From the NCBI GenBank assembly GCA_027483895.1, contig JAIXTP010000013.1, positions 1-64,000 on the forward strand: a DNA stretch of 64,000 nt. The letters run 5' to 3'. The stretch is from Hyphomicrobiales bacterium (GTDB lineage Bacteria; Pseudomonadota; Alphaproteobacteria; Rhizobiales; Beijerinckiaceae). Position numbers and translations under genes: made by a program. Positions 43,615-52,949 of this stretch are shown piece by piece. Within the stretch, counting starts at the first letter, position 1; each line of letters starts with the position of its first letter. The notes under the pieces are model-generated. The model searched no databases. It was given only the letters and a program-made list of their open reading frames with translations, and was not told the DNA's origin.

Positions 43615-44313
43615 TCAGGCGGAGGCGCGCTGATCTTCGGGCATGTCGCGCAGCACGTAGCCGCGGCCCCAGACGGTCTCGATGTAGTTCTTGCCGTCCG
43701 ACGCGTTCGCCAGCTTCTTGCGCAGCTTGCAGATGAACACGTCGATGATCTTGAGTTCGGGCTCGTCCATGCCGCCGTAGAGATGGTTGAGGAACATCTC
43801 CTTGGTGAGCGTGGTGCCCTTCCGCAGGCTGAGGAGTTCCAGCATCTGGTACTCCTTGCCGGTCAGGTGCACGCGCTGGCCGCCGACTTCGACCGTCTTC
43901 TGGTCGAGATTGACCGTCAGGTCGCCGGTGATGATGACCGACTGGGCATGCCCCTTCGAGCGACGCACGATGGCGTGGATGCGCGCCACCAGCTCGTCCT
44001 TGTGGAAGGGCTTGGTGAGGTAGTCGTCCGCGCCGAAGCCGAGACCCCGCACCTTGTCCTCGGTGCCGGCCAGACCCGAAAGGATCAGGATCGGCGTCTT
44101 GATCCGCGCCACCCGAAGGCTGCGGAGAACCTCGTAGCCGGACATGTCCGGAAGGTTCAGATCGAGGAGAATGATGTCGTAGTCGTAGAGCTTGCCGAGA
44201 TCGACGCCCTCTTCGCCCAGATCCGTCGTGTAGACGTTGAAGCTTTCCGACTTCAACATCAGCTCGATGCTCTGAGCGGTCGCGCTGTCGTCTTCAATCA
44301 GCAGAACGCGCAT
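43615..44313 (-). CDS. ctrA: Cell-cycle response regulator CtrA
   Basis: OmpR-type master regulator of the alphaproteobacterial cell cycle, 232 residues. The receiver domain has the acidic pocket LLIEDD, phospho-acceptor Asp51 in [10 protein letters not shown] and Lys in [12 protein letters not shown]. The DNA-binding domain includes [33 protein letters not shown] and [12 protein letters not shown], nearly invariant in CtrA. The C-terminus ends ASA, compatible with ClpXP turnover at a small-residue tail. Transcribed away from fliJ; its promoter region has several GANTC sites. Confidence 0.97.
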   Translation of the reverse strand: MRVLLIEDDSATAQSIELMLKSESFNVYTTDLGEEGVDLGKLYDYDIILLDLNLPDMSGYEVLRSLRVARIKTPILILSGLAGTEDKVRGLGFGADDYLTKPFHKDELVARIHAIVRRSKGHAQSVIITGDLTVNLDQKTVEVGGQRVHLTGKEYQMLELLSLRKGTTLTKEMFLNHLYGGMDEPELKIIDVFICKLRKKLANASDGKNYIETVWGRGYVLRDMPEDQRASA

Positions 44314-44738
44314 GTCCGTCCTCAACCCTAATCCGAATCGGCGGCCGCCGCGGTCCGCCGCAGCCGGAAAATCCGAGGAGGCCCGAAGGGTGCCCTCGAC
44401 TGATTCGCAAGCTACAGGCCATTGGTTAACAAATGCTGATTCTGCGCCGCAAGCATTAATTCCTGTGTCGGACAAGAGACGAATTACGGCGGAAACCGCT
44501 CGCAAGGATAGGTAAACGGCGTCCTCACGGCAGGCGTGGCGCGTTCCGGTTGCCGAAGATCGTTTACCCCCGGCCTCGTCCCCGCAATCTCGTTCTTCCC
44601 CTGTAAAATCGGCTTTCGCAGGCGATTTCGACCGCTTGCGGTAAGGAACGGTCAACGAGCTTGGGGCAGAGTCCGTCCGGTGATCGGCGGGCTTCGCGCA
44701 TCGCCGGAGAGATCGGTACGTCAGGGTAGTGAACGGCA
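44314..44738. promoter_or_regulatory. ctrA-fliJ divergent regulatory region
   Basis: This 425-base gap holds GANTC at 44335-44339, 44402-44406, 44438-44442 and 44669-44673. A TTAA at 44426-44429 directly precedes the third, with only a partial second CtrA half-site. GGTAAACG (44511-44518) and CGTTTACC (44561-44568) form a spaced inverted repeat. No gene is seen. Confidence 0.5.
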
Positions 44739-45113
44739 ATGAAGTCGCGCGAGAGCTTGATCCGCCTGAAGCGTTTCCAAGTCGAAGAGAAGCGTCGTCG
44801 TCTGTCTCAGATCGAGACGATGATCGCGGAGTTCGACCGCATGGCCGGCGACCTCGATCGTGAGATCCGCCTCGAGGAAGAGCGCTCCGGCATCGGCGAT
44901 CCCACCCATTTCGCCTATCCGACCTATGCCCGCGCGGCCGCCCAGCGCCGGGACAATCTGCGCCGCTCGACCGACGAACTCCGGACGCAGCTCGAAGAAG
45001 CGCGCGGCATGTTCGAGGAAGCCGCGGAGGAACTCCGCCGCTTCGAAATGCTCGACGATCGCGACCAGTCCGCGCCGCGCGAACGCAACGAGATCCAGGC
45101 CGCTCGCGCCTGA
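44739..45113 (+). CDS. fliJ: FliJ-like flagellar export chaperone
   Basis: A 124-residue, almost wholly coiled-coil protein: [29 protein letters not shown] and a second helix [33 protein letters not shown]. Length, heptads and position beside ctrA match the FliJ genes of Rhizobiales, where FliJ escorts substrates and stimulates the export ATPase FliI. No fliI or other flagellar gene is in the window, so the identity rests on these features. Confidence 0.8.
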   Translation: MKSRESLIRLKRFQVEEKRRRLSQIETMIAEFDRMAGDLDREIRLEEERSGIGDPTHFAYPTYARAAAQRRDNLRRSTDELRTQLEEARGMFEEAAEELRRFEMLDDRDQSAPRERNEIQAARA

Positions 45114-45716
45114 TCAGGGCGCGACGAACGGAATGTGCGGGGCCGCTTCCGAAGGGTGAAGCCCCGTCGCGCGCGGATCGTCCAAGACCTCCACTTCGAG
45201 CCTGACGGGCCGGAAGCCCATGCGCCGGTAGAAGCCGAGCGCACGCGGATCGTCCAGATGGCAGGTGTGGACGGTGAACCGCTCCACCCCGGCCTCGAAG
45301 GCGACGGCGGCGGCGGTCTTCACCAGCCAGGGTCCGAAGCCTCTCCCCGAAAAGCCGGGCGTCATTCCGAGAAAGGCCAGCTCCGCTGAAAGGGGGGCCT
45401 GCTCGAAGGAGACTTCCAGAAGGCCCGCGTCGTTTCCGTCGATCACCACGGCCTGGGCCATGGTGGCCGGGGAGGCGAGAACGCCCGCGAGCGCCGCCTC
45501 CGACAGCAGCAGCCGGGAGGTCCAGAGCCACGGCTCGCCCACCTTCCGGAAGAGAGCGCGGTACCGCGACGTTTGATCCGCATGGATGCGCTCGAGCTTC
45601 ACGCCCGCAGGAACGGGGCCCGGTTCTCCCGGCGGCGAAACCATCTCGAGATGGGTGACGAGCGTCGCCAGCTTGCCCGGCGGCAAATGGTGAAATCCGT
45701 CCGAAATGATCCGCAT
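45114..45716 (-). CDS. GNAT-family N-acetyltransferase
   Basis: A 200-residue acetyl-CoA-dependent acyltransferase. The acetyl-CoA loop is in [29 protein letters not shown], and the C-terminal motif is [22 protein letters not shown], both typical of GNAT. The acceptor cannot be told. ATG 45716 was chosen because the sequence before it is Arg-rich and not protein-like. It converges on fliJ with adjoining stop codons. Confidence 0.88.
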   Translation of the reverse strand: MRIISDGFHHLPPGKLATLVTHLEMVSPPGEPGPVPAGVKLERIHADQTSRYRALFRKVGEPWLWTSRLLLSEAALAGVLASPATMAQAVVIDGNDAGLLEVSFEQAPLSAELAFLGMTPGFSGRGFGPWLVKTAAAVAFEAGVERFTVHTCHLDDPRALGFYRRMGFRPVRLEVEVLDDPRATGLHPSEAAPHIPFVAP

Positions 45717-45778
45717 GCCTTGCTTCCCGAGCGCGCAGTCCCGATCTTGAGCCCGGCCTCTCGATAATGGAGCTTTCG

Positions 45779-46159
45779 ATGAAAGTCGCCGCCGCCTCGG
45801 TCCTGATCGCCGCCGCCGTGATCGTTTCGGCGCCTCCTCAGGCGCTTTCCCAATCCTCGCATGCCGGGCACGGCGCGCCTGCGCGTTCGACCGCACCCGA
45901 TACCCCGGCCGTGAAGGCCTTCAAGGCCGCCAACGACCGGATGCATCGGGACATGGCCATCGACTTCACGGGCGACGTGGACGTCGACTTCGTGCGCGCG
46001 ATGATCCCGCATCACGAGGGCGCCGTGGCGATGGCGAAGATCCTTCTCCAGAACGGCGGCAAGGACGCCGAAACGCGCAAGCTCGCCGAAGAAGTGATCC
46101 GCACGCAGGAGAAGGAAATCGCCGAAATGAAGGCGTGGCTCGCCAAACGCGGGCGTTGA
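45779..46159 (+). CDS. DUF305-family periplasmic protein
   Basis: A 126-residue secreted protein. Signal peptide [24 protein letters not shown], then a ferritin-like helical domain with the conserved [11 protein letters not shown] and [16 protein letters not shown], rich in Met and His. DUF305 proteins are suspected metal (copper) binders. GGAG sits 6 bases before ATG 45779, which is better than the in-frame ATG at 45767. Confidence 0.88.
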   Translation: MKVAAASVLIAAAVIVSAPPQALSQSSHAGHGAPARSTAPDTPAVKAFKAANDRMHRDMAIDFTGDVDVDFVRAMIPHHEGAVAMAKILLQNGGKDAETRKLAEEVIRTQEKEIAEMKAWLAKRGR

Positions 46160-46269
46160 ACCGGCCGCGGCCTGGTGTCGCCCCGGAAAGGCCGCGGAAA
46201 GTCCTTGCCCGCGGCCTTCCCCACGTGCAGAGAAGGCATGCACTCAAGGCGCGGGGGGCGTCGTCCTTC

Positions 46270-47220
46270 ATGAAGCGTTTCGTCGATTATCTGTGGCCCG
46301 TGGTCGGCCTTCTGGCCGTCGTGTTCTCGGGCTGGCTGCTCTATAAGGAACTGAAGGGCCTCTCGGCCGAGGCGGTTCTCGCCAGCCTCGCGGCCATTCC
46401 CCCGCACCGCTGGGCGCTCGCGATCCTGTCCACGCTCGGCGCCTATGCCGCGCTCGCCTGGTACGATCGCATCGCGCTTCTGCATCTCGGCCACAAGCTC
46501 GGCTGGGGCTTCATTTCGGTGGTCTCCTTCACCACCTATGCGCTCTCCCACAATATCGGCGCCTCGGTCTTTTCCGGGGCGGTCGTCCGCTACCGGGCCT
46601 ACAGCACGAAGGGCCTTTCGGCGGCGGAGGTGGGCGTTCTCGTGGCGTTGTGTTCCTTCACTTTCGGGCTCGGCACGATCGTGCTCGGCGGCGTGGTTCT
46701 GGCGGGCGAGCCGGAATTCATGCAGCGCCTGATCGACATCCCGATCTGGATGGCGCGGCTGATCGGCTTCGGCATGCTGGCCTTCGTGGCGCTCTACGTG
46801 GCGGGCTCGCTGCTCGGCCTCAAGCCGCTCCGGATCGGCAAGTTCCAGCTGTTCTATCCGCGCCCGGAGATCGTCGCGCGCCAATTGGTGGCCGCGCCGC
46901 TCGAACTGCTGGCGGCGGCGGGCATCATCCATTTCGCCCTGCCGGAGGCGGCGGGCGTGACCTATTTCGAAGTGCTCGGGGCGTTTCTGGCGTCGTTCTC
47001 CGCCGCGCTGCTCTCGCATGCGCCGGGCGGGCTGGGCGTTCTTGAATTCGTGTTCCTGAAGGCCGTGCCGAACGTCGCGCAGGCCGACGTGGTCGCGGCG
47101 CTGCTGGTGTTCCGGCTGCTCTATCTGCTGCTCCCGCTGGCTTTCGCCTGCGTGGTGGTGCTGATGTTCGAGCGGTCGCGGCTCGCGGCCGCGGTCAAGG
47201 AGGCGGGGACGGGCGCCTGA
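46270..47220 (+). CDS. UPF0104/LPG-synthase-TM family membrane protein
   Basis: A 316-residue protein with about eight helices, homologous to the membrane (flippase-like) half of MprF without its synthetase half. Signatures are NIGASVFSGAVVRYRAYSTKGLS and LLSHAPGGLGVLEFVFLKAVP. Stand-alone members have been linked to lipid or polyprenyl-lipid transport. The ribosome site is weak, and ATG 46270 is selected because membrane sequence begins there. It ends just before the convergent sciP gene. Confidence 0.87.
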   Translation: MKRFVDYLWPVVGLLAVVFSGWLLYKELKGLSAEAVLASLAAIPPHRWALAILSTLGAYAALAWYDRIALLHLGHKLGWGFISVVSFTTYALSHNIGASVFSGAVVRYRAYSTKGLSAAEVGVLVALCSFTFGLGTIVLGGVVLAGEPEFMQRLIDIPIWMARLIGFGMLAFVALYVAGSLLGLKPLRIGKFQLFYPRPEIVARQLVAAPLELLAAAGIIHFALPEAAGVTYFEVLGAFLASFSAALLSHAPGGLGVLEFVFLKAVPNVAQADVVAALLVFRLLYLLLPLAFACVVVLMFERSRLAAAVKEAGTGA

Positions 47221-47233
47221 GCCCGTCCGCGCC

Positions 47234-47509
47234 TTACTGGCGATATTGCTGAATGCGCGTCGTGCGCAGGCCCGCCAGGCCGTGCTCGTCGATGGAGCCC
47301 TGCCAGGACAGGAATTCCTCGACCGTCAGCGTATAGCGGCTGCACGCCTCTTCGAGGCTGAGCAGGCCGCCGCGTACGGCCGCGACGACTTCCGCCTTGC
47401 GGCGGATGACCCAACGGCGCGTATCGGGATGCGGAAGATCCGCAACCGTCAAAGGCGATCCGTCCGGGCCGATCACATATTTGACCCGAGGGCGATAAGG
47501 TTCGGTCAT
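47234..47509 (-). CDS. sciP: CtrA inhibitor SciP (DUF1153)
   Basis: A 91-residue helix-turn-helix protein of the DUF1153 family. It contains RVKYVIGPDGSPLTVADLP, RRWVIRRKAEVVAAVRGGLL and SLEEACSRYTLTVEEFLSW, near-identical to Caulobacter SciP as I recall it. SciP binds CtrA-activated promoters and prevents CtrA from recruiting polymerase. The start is ATG 47509 (MTEPYRPRVKY); a TTG five codons earlier is less likely. A near-consensus CtrA box lies 58-72 bases upstream. Confidence 0.95.
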   Translation of the reverse strand: MTEPYRPRVKYVIGPDGSPLTVADLPHPDTRRWVIRRKAEVVAAVRGGLLSLEEACSRYTLTVEEFLSWQGSIDEHGLAGLRTTRIQQYRQ

Positions 47510-47566
47510 GGAACGCTCACACAACTCTGATGACCATGATTTTTCAGGACCATAGCCTTGGCCGGT

Positions 47567-47581
47567 TTAAGAATTGCTGAA
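47567..47581. promoter_or_regulatory. CtrA box before sciP
   Basis: TTAAGAATTGCTGAA fits TTAA-N7-TTAA with one mismatch in the second half. The position suits direct CtrA activation of sciP, as known in Caulobacter. Confidence 0.55.
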
Positions 47582-47767
47582 ACGCGGCCGGAGCATTTTT
47601 CCCGTTTCGGGACAGGCCGTAGAGGGGCGAAAAAAGGGTCGAAGAACATTCCCGCATCCTCGCTTTTCCGGATGAAGAAACTCTGAAGCGCAACCGGATC
47701 GAGCTCGGGGGTGGAAGCGAGGGTGACCCGACGTTAGAATGAGCACCATCGTCAGAACCGGTCCCTC

Positions 47768-48916
47768 ATGTTTCCCGATCTCGATCTCTCAGGCCGTCCC
47801 GAAGACAATCGCGTCGTGGTCGCGATGTCCGGCGGCGTGGACTCCTCGGTGGTCGCCGCGTTGCTCGCGCGGGCGGGATACGATGTCGTCGGCCTGACCC
47901 TTCAGCTCTACGACCACGGCGCCTCCGTGCATCGCGCGGGCAGCTGCTGCGCCGGTCAGGACATCCACGACGCGCGCCGCGTGGCCGACGCGCTCGGCAT
48001 CCCGCATTACGTGCTCGATTACGAAAGCCGCTTCCGGGAGGAAGTGATCGACCGGTTCGTCGACGGCTATCTTGCCGGCGAAACGCCCGTGCCCTGCATC
48101 GAGTGCAATCGGCAGATCAAGTTCCGCGACCTTCTGACGACCGCGCGCGAACTCGGCGGCAAGGCGCTGGCGACCGGGCATTACGTAGTGAGCCGGGCCC
48201 TGCCGGGCGGCGGCCGCGGCCTGTTCCGCGCGGCCGATCCCGCGCGCGACCAGAGCTATTTCCTCTATGCCACGACGGCGGAGCAGCTCGATTTCCTGCG
48301 CTTCCCGCTCGGCGACATCCCCAAGAGCGAGACGCGCGCGATCGCCCGCGATCTCGGCCTTGCGGTCGCCGACAAGAAGGACAGCCAGGACATCTGCTTC
48401 GTCCCGAGCGGCCGTTATACGGACGTGATCGAGAAGCTGCGCCCCGAGTCCGCCTCGCCGGGCGAGATCATGCATCTCGACGGTCGGGTGATGGGCCGCC
48501 ATGCGGGCGTGATCAACTTCACCGTCGGCCAGCGCCGCGGGCTCGGGCTCGCGACCGGCGAGCCGCTTTATGTCGTGGGGCTCGACGCGCGTTCCGCGCG
48601 GGTGATCGTTGGGCCGCGCGAGGCGCTGGCGACGCGCACGCTGCTCCTCAGGGACGTGAACTGGATCGGCGACGGTCCCGTCGAAGCGGTGCCCGCCGAA
48701 GGCCTCGAAATCGCCGTGCGCGTCCGCTCGACGCGTCCGCCGCAGCCCGCGTTGCTTCGGCGCACGCCCGGCGGGTTCGAGGTGGATCTGCCGGAAGGCG
48801 AATACGGGGTCTCGCCCGGTCAGGCCTGCGTCTTCTATGAGGCAGGGGAAGCGGCCGCGCGGGTTCTCGGCGGCGGCACCATCGCCGCGCGCGAAGCGAT
48901 CCGGCCGGCGGCCTGA
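47768..48916 (+). CDS. mnmA: tRNA-specific 2-thiouridylase MnmA
   Basis: Adds the 2-thio group to U34 of tRNA-Lys, Glu and Gln; cytosolic, ATP-dependent. The P-loop [18 protein letters not shown] is at residues 16-33, the catalytic cysteine pair in [12 protein letters not shown] and DICFVPSG, and the family's DQSYFLY and GQRRGLGL segments are present. The 382 residues are standard for the alphaproteobacterial form. The next gene starts 7 bases after its stop. Confidence 0.96.
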   Translation: MFPDLDLSGRPEDNRVVVAMSGGVDSSVVAALLARAGYDVVGLTLQLYDHGASVHRAGSCCAGQDIHDARRVADALGIPHYVLDYESRFREEVIDRFVDGYLAGETPVPCIECNRQIKFRDLLTTARELGGKALATGHYVVSRALPGGGRGLFRAADPARDQSYFLYATTAEQLDFLRFPLGDIPKSETRAIARDLGLAVADKKDSQDICFVPSGRYTDVIEKLRPESASPGEIMHLDGRVMGRHAGVINFTVGQRRGLGLATGEPLYVVGLDARSARVIVGPREALATRTLLLRDVNWIGDGPVEAVPAEGLEIAVRVRSTRPPQPALLRRTPGGFEVDLPEGEYGVSPGQACVFYEAGEAAARVLGGGTIAAREAIRPAA

Positions 48917-48922
48917 ACCCGG

Positions 48923-49582
48923 ATGACCACCGAACTCGACAATGCAGGGATCGAGAAGGCCTATGCGCGTTGGGCGCCGGTCTATGATCTCGTCTTCGAC
49001 GCGGTGATGGCGACGGGGCGGCGCGAAGGCGTGGCCGCCGCCGAACGTTGCGGGCCGCGCATTCTCGATGTCGGTGCAGGCACGGGCCTCGAATTCGAGT
49101 GCTTCTCGCCCGCCTCCGAAGTGACGGCGGTCGATCTGTCCGAAGCGATGCTGCGGCGGGCGCAGGCGCGGGTGCGCGAGCGGCGTCTTTCCGCCGTGCG
49201 CGGCGTGCTGGTGATGGACGCGACGCGGCTCGCGTTTCCGGATGCGGTCTTCGATGCGGTTCTGCTGCCCTATGTCCTGACCACCGTGCCCGATCCCGAT
49301 GCGACGCTCGACGAGGCGATGAGGGTGGTGCGGCCGGGCGGCGAGATCGTACTGGTCAATCATGTCGGCGCGGAGACGGGGCCCTTGGCGAAGATCGAGG
49401 CGTGGCTCGCGCGGCGCACGCGGGACATCGGATGGCGCCCGGAGTTTCCGTGGGCGCGCATCGGCGACTGGATCGAAAGCCGTCCGCAGGCGCATCTGCT
49501 GGAACGCCGCGCGCTGTCGCCGATGGGGCTGTTCACGCTGGTCCGCATCGCGCGCCGGGCCGCGACGAACGGTGGCGGCTGA
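48923..49582 (+). CDS. Class I SAM methyltransferase, PmtA-like
   Basis: A 219-residue SAM-dependent methyltransferase: motif I ILDVGAGTGLEFE, motif post-I SEVTAVDLSEAMLRRAQAR, and VVRPGGEIVLVNHVGAETGP. The N-terminus IEKAYARWAPVYDLVFDAVM is typical of phosphatidylethanolamine N-methyltransferases of the Rhodobacter type, which make phosphatidylcholine precursors. UbiE-like methyltransferases are the main alternative. Seven bases follow mnmA, so they are co-transcribed. Confidence 0.8.
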   Translation: MTTELDNAGIEKAYARWAPVYDLVFDAVMATGRREGVAAAERCGPRILDVGAGTGLEFECFSPASEVTAVDLSEAMLRRAQARVRERRLSAVRGVLVMDATRLAFPDAVFDAVLLPYVLTTVPDPDATLDEAMRVVRPGGEIVLVNHVGAETGPLAKIEAWLARRTRDIGWRPEFPWARIGDWIESRPQAHLLERRALSPMGLFTLVRIARRAATNGGG

Positions 49583-49642
49583 GCCGCTCCGGATGCATTT
49601 CCGGTACGGGTCTTCCGCCCCGGGAAAAGCGCTTTCCCGTTC

Positions 49643-49672
49643 TTGACTTCGACGAGCCCGGAAGCCTATATC
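49643..49672 (+). promoter_or_regulatory. Promoter of tRNA-Met
   Basis: TTGACT and TATATC are 18 bases apart. They end 38 bases before the tRNA, so the transcript would carry a short leader. Confidence 0.6.
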
Positions 49673-49710
49673 CGCATCGCTCGCGACGCCCCTCGGGTCG
49701 TCGTGCCGGC

Positions 49711-49787
49711 GGCGGAGTAGCTCAGTTGGTCAGAGCAGAGGAATCATAATCCTTGTGTCGGGGGTTCAAATCCCTCCTCCGCTACCA
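49711..49787 (+). tRNA. tRNA-Met (CAT), elongator type
   Basis: The acceptor GGCGGAG pairs with CTCCGCT (one G-U), discriminator A and encoded CCA. The anticodon loop ATCATAA gives CAT. The first pair and the D-loop CAGTTGGTCAGAG suit the elongator. An Ile2 tRNA with lysidine is possible but the stem sequence resembles known alphaproteobacterial tRNA-Met. 77 nt. Confidence 0.93.
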
Positions 49788-49810
49788 CCTCTCGATCGCA
49801 TGACGAACGA

Positions 49811-49838
49811 AAGCCCGCGCCGCAAGACGCGGGCTTCG
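49811..49838. terminator. Hairpin ending tRNA-Met and the membrane-protein gene
   Basis: AAGCCCGCG / CGCGGGCTT with an 8-base loop; flanks are ACGAA and TTCGTCGTTT. Its place between convergent genes suggests bidirectional termination. Confidence 0.6.
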
Positions 49839-49855
49839 TCGTTTCAAGGCGCCTC

Positions 49856-50341
49856 TCAGTGGTGATGCGCGCCGTGGCCGTGGCCGTAATGGTCGAAGAA
49901 CCACCACGCGGCGGCGGAGCCGAGGACGACCAGAAGCGTGCCGAGAAGGCCGAAGCGCCAGACCGCCGCTTTGGATACGGTTTCGCGGCCCTCCAGAGCG
50001 TAGAAGGCCCACAGGCTCATGACGAAGCCGAGCGGCACGACCCACACGCTGCGGTCCGGCGAATCCGGGAAATGCTGCAGGCCGCCCGTGAAGAAGCCGA
50101 GGCCGACGGAGGCGATGACGCCGTAGCCGAGCAGATCCTGCCACCTCGTCTTCTCGTCGCCGTCGAGGCGGAAGAGGACGGCGCCCGCGATATAGACGAG
50201 CACGCCCGCCGCGGCCGTCAGCAGGGACCGTTCGCCGCTGAACATGCCGTGATTGACGGCCCCGGAGATGAAGCTGATCCCCGCATATTTGCACAGCGTC
50301 GCGACATGGCGGGTTTGGAACGAGCCTGAAAATGTCTGCAT
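49856..50341 (-). CDS. Hypothetical membrane protein with His-rich tail
   Basis: A 161-residue inner-membrane protein with about four helices: LLTAAAGVLVYIAGAVLF, LLGYGVIASVGLGFFTGGL, WVVPLGFVMSLWAFYALEG and LLGTLLVVLGSAAAWWFF. The C-terminus HYGHGHGAHHH could bind nickel, zinc or copper. AAGGA precedes ATG 50341. Family not recognised; a metal-related role is a guess from the tail only. Confidence 0.65.
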   Translation of the reverse strand: MQTFSGSFQTRHVATLCKYAGISFISGAVNHGMFSGERSLLTAAAGVLVYIAGAVLFRLDGDEKTRWQDLLGYGVIASVGLGFFTGGLQHFPDSPDRSVWVVPLGFVMSLWAFYALEGRETVSKAAVWRFGLLGTLLVVLGSAAAWWFFDHYGHGHGAHHH

Positions 50342-50528
50342 GGAAGATCCTTTCGCACCGACACATAGGAGTACGTGCGCACTCGCATGATGCGACAAAG
50401 TGTCGAAAGCCGTCGAAACGGAAAATAATCGTTTCAGCAATTCACAGGCTTTTACGATTTCGACGATCATAAAACTTGAAAGAAAAGCGCGGGGACATGT
50501 CCCCGCCCTCTCCGGTCTTGCGGAGCTT

Positions 50529-51374
50529 TCATGTGCCCGGCTTGTCGGCGTCGGGGAAGAAAAGCTGCCGGCCGCCGATCCTGTAATCGGCGATGGCCTT
50601 CTGACCTTCGGGCGAGACGAGCCAGTCGATGAAGGCCTGCCCGTCGGCCTTCTTCACATGCGGGTGCTTGGCCGGGTTCACGAGGATCACGCCGTATCGG
50701 TTGAAGAGGCGCTTGTCGCCTTCGACGACGATGTCGAGATCGCCCCGGTTCTTGAAGTTGAGCCAGGTCGCGCGGTCGGCGAGGACATAGGCGTTCATGG
50801 CCGAGGACGTGTTGAGGGCAGCGCCCATGCCTTGGCCGATCTCGCGGTACCAGGCGCCCTTCGCCTGCGCGATCTCTATGCCGGCGGCCTTCCAGAGATC
50901 GAGTTCGGCGACATGGGTGCCGGATTTGTCGCCGCGCGACACGAAGGGCGCGGCCTTGTCGCGGATCGCCTCGAATGCCGCCGCGACGTCGGTTGAACCC
51001 TTCACTCCGGCCGGATCGCTCTTCGGCCCGATCAGCACGAAGTCGTTGTACATCACGGGCTTGCGCTCGACGCCGAAGCCTTCGGCCACGAACTTCTCTT
51101 CCTGCGCCTTCGCATGGACGAAAACCACGTCGGCATCGCCGCGACGGCCGGTGTCGAGCGCCTGCCCGGTGCCTTGCGAGACGACGCGCACCTCGATCCC
51201 GGTCTTCGCCGTGAAGAGCGGGAGAAGATGCTCGAACAGGCCGGAATCGGTGGTGGAGGTGGTGGAGGAGACGGTGATGAATCGTCCCCCGGCGGGGGCG
51301 GCGGTCTGCGCGACGGCGGCCCCGCCGAAGACGAGGCCCAGCATCGTGCCCAGCAGAATCCGTTTCGTGATCAT
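50529..51374 (-). CDS. tupA: Tungstate ABC transporter substrate-binding protein TupA
   Basis: A 281-residue periplasmic protein. Signal peptide MITKRILLGTMLGLVFGGAAVAQ precedes the oxyanion-binding signature TVSSTTSTTDSGLFEHLLPLF, the TTSTxxSG motif that separates TupA (tungstate) from ModA. A second ligand loop is FVSRGDKSGTHVAE. It follows tupC with a 31-base gap. Tungstate would supply formate or aldehyde oxidoreductases. Confidence 0.9.
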   Translation of the reverse strand: MITKRILLGTMLGLVFGGAAVAQTAAPAGGRFITVSSTTSTTDSGLFEHLLPLFTAKTGIEVRVVSQGTGQALDTGRRGDADVVFVHAKAQEEKFVAEGFGVERKPVMYNDFVLIGPKSDPAGVKGSTDVAAAFEAIRDKAAPFVSRGDKSGTHVAELDLWKAAGIEIAQAKGAWYREIGQGMGAALNTSSAMNAYVLADRATWLNFKNRGDLDIVVEGDKRLFNRYGVILVNPAKHPHVKKADGQAFIDWLVSPEGQKAIADYRIGGRQLFFPDADKPGT

Positions 51375-51405
51375 GCGGCTTGAACTCCGTTGCTGCGGGA
51401 AAGGG

Positions 51406-52137
51406 TCACCAGAGAAGTTCTCCGGCGATGAAGGCGCGGGCCTCCGGCGTTTCCGGAGCCGCGAAGAAGCGGTCGGTCGGCGCGTCTTCGACGATGCGGC
51501 CGCGATGCATGAACAGCACGCGACGGCTCAGGCGGCGTGCCTGACCGAGGTCGTGGGTCGTCATCAGGAGGGTGATGCCTTCGGCTGCGAGGTCGTGCAC
51601 CAGCGCTTCGATCAGGCGCGTCGCGCCGGGGTCGAGCTGGGAGGTCGGCTCGTCGAGGAAGAGGAGTTCGGGCTCGAGCGCCCAAGCCCGCGCGATCGCG
51701 AGGCGCTGTTGTTCGCCGCCCGAGAGCAGGCGGGCGGGGCGCTCGGCGAGATCCTGCAGGCCGAAACGGTGCAGCGCGCGCTCGGCCCGGCCGGCAGGGT
51801 CGTCGAAGCCGAGGGCGCGCAGGGCATGGGTCAGATTCGCCCGGGCGGAACGCCGAAGCATCACGGGCCGCTGGAAGACCATGGCGTGCCGCTTGCGACC
51901 CGCCGCGGAACCCGTCCCGCCGCTCCAGACGATGCTGCCCGCCGAGGCGGCGATCAGCCCGTGGCAGATGCGCAGCGTCAGTGATTTTCCGGCGCCGTTC
52001 GGCCCGATGATCGCGGTGGTCCCGCCTTGCGGGATCCGGAAGGAAACGCCGTCGAGCAGGCGCCGGCCTTCGGCCTCGAAGACGAGGCCTTCTGCGGAAA
52101 GCGGCAGGATCGAAGCGGGTGCGCGCATCGCGTTCAT
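51406..52137 (-). CDS. tupC: Tungstate ABC transporter ATP-binding protein TupC
   Basis: A 243-residue ABC ATPase: Walker A IIGPNGAGKS, signature LSGGEQQRLAIARA, Walker B LLFLDEPTSQLD and the switch His in LMTTHDLGQARRLS. The Q-loop is in HAMVFQRPVMLRRS. ATG 52137 overlaps the tupB stop (ATGA). It energises tungstate import with TupB. Confidence 0.9.
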   Translation of the reverse strand: MNAMRAPASILPLSAEGLVFEAEGRRLLDGVSFRIPQGGTTAIIGPNGAGKSLTLRICHGLIAASAGSIVWSGGTGSAAGRKRHAMVFQRPVMLRRSARANLTHALRALGFDDPAGRAERALHRFGLQDLAERPARLLSGGEQQRLAIARAWALEPELLFLDEPTSQLDPGATRLIEALVHDLAAEGITLLMTTHDLGQARRLSRRVLFMHRGRIVEDAPTDRFFAAPETPEARAFIAGELLW

Positions 52138-52838
52138 CCTGCGAAGCGGGCGCCGATGCGGCTCGCGGCATAGGCCGCGGCGTTGATCGCGAGCGTGAGG
52201 GCGATGAGGACCATGCCGAGCCCGAGAGCGAGCGGAAGGTCGCCTTTCGAGGTTTCGAGCGCGATGGCGGTCGTCATGGTGCGGGTGTAGCCCGCGATGT
52301 TGCCGCCCACGATGAGGACCGCGCCGACTTCCGCGCTCGCGCGACCGAAGCCCGCCAGAAGGCCCGTCGCCAGCGCGAAGCGCCCGTCCCGGATCAGCGT
52401 CGGGACGGCGCGGAGGCCGGAGAGTCCCAGCGATGAGAGATGCTCGCGATATTCGCTCCAGAGTTCTTCCACGGTTCCGCGCGTCAACGCGATCACGATC
52501 GGAAGGACGAGGACCGTCTGCGCGATGATCATGGCTGCGGGCGTGAACAGCAGCCCCAGATCGCCGAGCGGCCCCGAACGCGACAGCGAGAGGAAGACGA
52601 GGAGCCCCGCGACGACCGGCGGCAGTCCCATCAGCGCGTTCACGATCACGATCACGGCGGCACGCCCGGGGAAGCGCGACAGCGCCAGCCACGCGCCGAG
52701 CGGCACGCCGACGAGGGCGGCGATCAGGACGGCGGCGAGGGTGACGCGGAGAGACAGCCCCACGATCGCGAGAAAGCGGGGGTCGAGTTCGAGCATCAAT
52801 GAAAGCGCGGCCGAGAAGGCCGAGGAAGGCGCCGTCAT
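52134..52838 (-). CDS. tupB: Tungstate ABC transporter permease TupB
   Basis: A 234-residue permease with five to six helices. The ATPase-contact loop EYREHLSSLGLSGLRAVPTLIRDGR and later GFGRASAEVGAVLIVGGNIAG follow the EAA-type pattern of TupB/ModB. First gene of the tupBCA unit. A leader of about 110 bases upstream has no obvious regulator site that I can identify. Confidence 0.9.
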   Translation of the reverse strand: MTAPSSAFSAALSLMLELDPRFLAIVGLSLRVTLAAVLIAALVGVPLGAWLALSRFPGRAAVIVIVNALMGLPPVVAGLLVFLSLSRSGPLGDLGLLFTPAAMIIAQTVLVLPIVIALTRGTVEELWSEYREHLSSLGLSGLRAVPTLIRDGRFALATGLLAGFGRASAEVGAVLIVGGNIAGYTRTMTTAIALETSKGDLPLALGLGMVLIALTLAINAAAYAASRIGARFAG

Positions 52839-52949
52839 GCGGCCGAAATAGGCCCATGCGCTCCTTCGGAAAAGGCGTAAGTTCCGGATTTCAGCGGATC
52901 ACGGAATAATTGCAGCCTGATGCAACCGAATGCGGGTTCCTGTCTTGCG

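Noticed and set aside
44426-44440. Full CtrA box in the ctrA promoter
   Set aside because: TTAA is followed after 7 bases by TGAT, matching only two of four positions, so not called as a site.
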